DNA from: Pseudoscleropodium purum
Lineage: Eukaryota; Streptophyta; Bryopsida; Hypnales; Brachytheciaceae
DNA: 64,000 nucleotides
Direction of reading: 5' to 3'
Assembly (NCBI GenBank): GCA_963969395.1
Contig: OZ017801.1
Coordinates: forward strand, 21,829,611 to 21,893,610
A model generated the notes under the pieces. That model searched no databases, was not told where the DNA came from, and saw only the letters and a program-made list of their open reading frames with translations. The stretch's first letter is position 1. The number at the start of each line of letters is the position of its first letter. Below, piece after piece: positions 60,480 to 64,000 of this stretch. Position numbers and translations under genes: made by a program.

Positions 60480-61150
60480 TGTTGCAATGCTCCTAGATTA
60501 CTGCAAAAAGTCTCAAATTCTCGCAAATGAACCATTCTGCACTTGTACGTATGCCAAAGTCCAACTCTAACTCTAATTCCCTTGGAACGGCAATACGTAA
60601 CAGTAACTTACTGACTGGTGGGGATTCTTCACTTCGACTAAGCTACTTTCAATTCTCACCTTTCATAATCTGCACCGTCAAGATTATGGTTGTATCACAA
60701 GCTACAGATACACGCAATACTGCATGATAACAATAATTTCAAGACCTATATGTTCCAGTGCTCCCGGTTAACACATAAGAAAACTCTAATTCTTAAACCA
60801 CTCTACATGCGTATGTAAGCCAAATTGAGTCTTCTCTAGGTAAGGCCTAACTTTAACCCTAATTCCCTTATAATGAACAGACCCAGCAAAATACTGTCTG
60901 GACAGAGGCTTCTTCGACCCAAACCACTTTCGCATACTCTCCCTTCATAATCTAAATGTGTAAGTGTTCCAGTGCTCCCGGATTACTCAAGAAATCTCCA
61001 ACTCTCAAACCATTATGCATGTGCATAGACCAAATTGTGCCTCTTAAACCTAAACCCTAATTCCCTTGTAATTCCCTTCGACCAAAGCCACTTTCAACCC
61101 CCGCCTTTCATAATCGCACCATTCAGGCTCTCAAAAGCTTCATCCAACTA
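60480..61150. repeat. Degenerate tandem repeat, about 3 copies of 160-290 bp
   Basis: CTAATTCCCTT occurs at 60,573, 60,859 and 61,057, and TTCATAATC at 60,662, 60,944 and 61,107. Between them recur 'TTCGAC..A..CCACTTTC' and 'AGTGCTCC(C)GG'. Unequal spacing reflects indels. Confidence 0.6.
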
Positions 61151-61427
61151 TCCCACACTTTCCATTGTAACAAACCCAAAACTCCAACGGACCAGTCCCC
61201 TTGTCATACACCATCTTCGCATCCATGACTTTGCAGTATCTGGATAATAGGAGCGTGCGAGACCCTAATTCGTCACTTGGGATTTAGAGTTTTTTTTTTT
61301 TTTTTTCCTGATTTTATATTTTATTATAAGTTTTACAGGTTAAAATTCCTAAAAAAAGTGTGAACCTATAGTGGGTGAAGTACTTATCAATGTAGGATTT
61401 TGTTCTTAAAAGCTTAGAGTACTTTAA

Positions 61428-61990
61428 CCCCTAAAGTTCCATAACTATATTTTCACCAAAAATGCTCAAAAACTGCCATTTTTAATACAAATACCAAATT
61501 TTTGAAAACAAAAATTTAACACATGAAACCATAGGATCTTGTAGGATGCTTACTTGAGAATATGTGGTAAAAATTTCAGAAATTTCCACCATGTGGTTGT
61601 GAGATATTAGCATTTAAATTCACTTGAAATCATTTTTTGGGCCCTGCAAAAAATAGGGCAACTGCACTTTACAAACTCACTTTTCTATGAAAAAATGACC
61701 AAAATGATGGTGCTTCTTTGGATTATTTCTCCTAAACAAGTTTCCTACATACTTGAAAATTTTCAAATTATTTGGAATTGTACAACATATAGGAAAAAAA
61801 TAGTAAATAGTTGGTAGTAGAGAATGATTCAAAATACTAAATTATTAAGAATTTAATTATGGAATTGAAAAATGCCAATCCCAATGGTTGAAATGTTGTA
61901 ATCAATAACCTATATCCTATGATTTTATTTTTTTCCAAAAATATTGAAAATTAGATAAGGTAAGGGATTTCAAAGTTTATTTTAGAATAG
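61428..61990 (-). repeat. Dispersed repeat, truncated copy
   Basis: Begins TTAACCCCTAAAGTTCC and carries 'ACCATAGGATCTTGTAG' and 'CAGAAATTTCCACCATGTGG', matching the complement of 17,490 back to about 16,920. Confidence 0.65.
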
Positions 61991-61991
61991 G

Positions 61992-62200
61992 GATAGATTA
62001 ACCCCTAAAGTCTCAAGGCCATTTCTCTATCAAAAACCACTCAAAATTGCCATTTTTGTTGCATTTATCCAAGAAAACAAAAAAATAGTTTTTATAATCT
62101 AATTGTAGGATCTTGTACTTCACTTGTTTTAGCTCATGTGATAAAAATTTTATAAAGTTTTACTATATAGATTGGAAGATATTAGCTTTCAAAGTTGAAA
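61992..62200 (-). repeat. Dispersed repeat core, second adjacent copy
   Basis: Restarts with TTAACCCCTAAAGTCTC and 'GTAGGATCTTGTAC', then 'AGATTGGAAGATATTAGC'. More diverged than its neighbour, so the two are separate insertions or an old tandem duplication. Confidence 0.55.
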
Positions 62201-62655
62201 AAGAAAGTTTTTTTGAACACTGGCCTACAATTTCAGATGACTTTGACCATCGTTTGTGGAATATTTTTGCACTACAGACTTTGAACTTAATTCTTCCATG
62301 TAAGTGCATCCTTGAAATTATGTGCAAAAAGAAAAAATCTTGTACAGCAGTTTGATTTCAAATGAGTGTTTTTTTTTTTTTTAAAGCAGATGATTCATAA
62401 TTTGCCGAAAAGGATGATTACCACGGTGACCAGCTCGTGTTTACAAGAGGAGGCGACCGCTGCTCTCTAGAATCAGAAATGTTCTGTAGACTTCTGTAAA
62501 ACCGACCTTCTCTCACTAGCTAGCGATCCTCCATACCTGAAAGCTTGATAATTTTTGAACAGATTGCGAGGTTGGAAGAAGCTCGAGGAGAAATTTTGGT
62601 TGGAATTGAAGTAGGAATCATGTGAGTACTGTGGATTCAATTCACTGCTTCCGAA

Positions 62656-63954
62656 ATGAGCAGGGCTGCGTCTCTGGGCTTGGTATCCAGCTGCCTGTCT
62701 TTCAAGCATGTCCCATTCATCGCTGCTCGTCGCCAGTTTGCTGGTTCTGTAGGTAGGGTTAGGGTTTATGCTAAACCCGCCATCTCTTGTGCGCGAGGGG
62801 AGGACGTAGACACCGCCAGGGGTACACGTAGTATTGTTTCTTTCGATTTCGGACCTTCATTACAGCGAGGGAGGCGATTGCGGCCCCGGCAATTGGAAAA
62901 AGCTCCCGAGGATTTGCACGAGAAGTCACGAGTGGAATTCAATTCTAAGGTTGATGATGCACGTTTGGACGCATTTGTTGAAACGAACTTGCTGAACGCG
63001 AAAGAGCTTGTTGAGAAGCTCGTGAAGGAGGACGGGACGGTGACGCGATTCGTAAAGGGCGCGGAGCTTGACCGAGAGAGCTTCACTCGGGTTTTTGATT
63101 TGGTAGCGATACGTGTCCTGGCTGATGAATGCGGAGTCTATGTTTCGAGGCTTAAAGGACATCTCTTGAATTGGTCTCGTGTCAAGAATGTACCGAGAGT
63201 AGAGGGTGACGACGGAGACGCGGCGCTGAAATCGCTCCTGTGGGAGAATAACCGGGCTCTTGATACGCCGGAAAGCCTGATTGAGTCTGTGCGATGGGCT
63301 GTATATCCTGGAGAGTTCGATGGTGAAGAAACGGTCAAGAGCAAACGAAAGTTTCCAAATCTGCGCAAGTTGACTCGCGGTATCGACACTGATTTAGTTC
63401 AATCGATTCGACCTCGGAAATCAGGGCGACGGTCGAGCAGCAAAGCCTGGGAAGAGGAAGCTGTAACTGTCGAGGTTGTTGGTGAATGCCACAAATCTCA
63501 AAACCATGGTGAGTAGTTGCTAATTTCCAATGTTATGCTCTTCAAGGAGCAATGCTCTTTAAGGACAGGTCAGGATTCGTTGCGTGTCGCTTAGATTTGT
63601 CTCTTGAGTAAGAGACAATTTTGAATTGGCAATCCTGGATGGAGCTCTTTTCGGCATTGGCTCCACAATGCAGGGTCTGAGGCGTAAGAGGAGACAGTGA
63701 AAGGAACAGAGAATCATGATCGTTCTAATGCTCATCAAGTTCACCTACTAAATAGAGCGGGGCTTTGGTATCCTTGTAGGCTTATATCTCCGTAGCAACA
63801 GGCGGTGACCACGGGATAATTATGCTCTCAAGGGCCTCGTTTCACTGTACATATATGTCGCGCAGATAATGAACCAAGGGAGGCGACGCGGCTCTTGCTT
63901 CTGGATGAAAGCTATAGAGACAAGCCGAAGGACGAGCTTCCGCAGGCTGTGCAG
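62656..63954 (+). CDS. TRM5-like tRNA (guanine37-N1)-methyltransferase, exons 1-2, 3' part beyond window
   Basis: Exon 1 runs from ATG 62,656 to 63,508, ending at donor ATG|GTGAGT. Exon 2 runs from 63,866 (acceptor GCGCAG) to about 63,954, where CAG|GTCTCG is a weaker donor. The phase-1 join is seamless and continues as NEPREATRLLLLDESY and DELPQAVQ, typical of the Trm5/Met-10+ family. Exon 1 has the family's N-terminal region: FDLVAIRVLADECGVYVSRL, then GHLLNWSRVKNVPRVEGDDGD. The first 40-50 residues (MSRAASLGLVSSCLS, Arg/Ser-rich, few acids) look like an organelle transit peptide. The enzyme family methylates G37 next to the anticodon to keep the reading frame. The methyltransferase domain itself lies beyond 64,000. 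GC content rises here relative to the repeats around it. Confidence 0.7.
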
Positions 63955-64000
63955 GTCTCGATCTCTTTCTCTGCCTGACGTTCGATTAGGTCGGAACTGT

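Larger units (their letters stand above)
59653..62655. other. Intergenic region between the dioxygenase and TRM5-like genes
   Basis: No gene recognised. It holds the tandem repeats at 60,480-61,150, a poly-T run at about 61,292-61,309, and two copies of the dispersed repeat after 61,428. The first few hundred bases should contain the dioxygenase promoter (minus strand), but I see no clear TATA. Confidence 0.5.

Overview
The window looks like nuclear DNA of a land plant. It is AT-rich and mostly made of transposable elements. It also holds a spliced plant-type 2-oxoglutarate dioxygenase gene, the 5' part of an organelle-targeted TRM5-like tRNA methyltransferase gene, a nuclear tRNA-Gly(CCC), BED/DUF659 hAT transposase relics, a Ty1/copia relic and CACTA-type MITEs. 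The sequence alone does not tell me the lineage.

Region 1 (1-39,393) is organised around two inverted copies of one very large hAT-type transposon, at 4,569-16,197 and 26,200-39,385. Each copy has CAGGGTTGAC terminal inverted repeats, a hAT transposase gene, and a divergently placed protein-kinase-like gene as cargo. Each copy also has four CpG-rich arrays of a CGGAC/GTCCG motif: one at each end, one upstream of the kinase ORF and one upstream of the transposase gene. Both copies carry a nested TGTCGCAGC...GCTGCGACA element with a 5-bp target duplication. The two nested insertions are at different sites, and the other copy preserves the empty site in each case. The 8-bp flanks of the two hAT copies are exchanged (ACTTGAGT and GGTCAAAG pair across copies, not within them). 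The two halves of a copia retrotransposon now lie about 22 kb apart in opposite orientation. Both facts fit two separate insertions followed by inversion of the roughly 10-kb interval between them through recombination between the inverted copies.

Region 2 (16,206-26,191) is the inverted interval. It has no host gene that I can recognise. It contains an old dispersed repeat, a CACTA MITE and, at its right end, the primer-binding site and gag of the split copia element.

Region 3 (41,003-58,100) is a second palindrome: two arms of 6,994 bp with no net length difference, around a 3.1-kb loop holding tRNA-Gly(CCC). The right arm includes exon 3 and part of intron 2 of the dioxygenase gene (minus strand, 57,296-59,652). 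The left arm carries an orphan inverted copy of that exon. Exon 3 appears frameshifted by two extra T's in both copies. A 307-bp unit occurs four times inside the palindrome.

Region 4 (59,653-64,000) is intergenic DNA with degenerate tandem and dispersed repeats, followed by the TRM5-like gene, whose first exon and probable second exon are in the window.

The host-type genes are the dioxygenase, TRM5-like and tRNA genes. The rest is a record of transposition, nested insertion, sequence decay and rearrangement. Most stops inside the mobile-element ORFs sit where a C-to-T (or complementary G-to-A) change would create them, as expected for decay of cytosine-methylated repeats.
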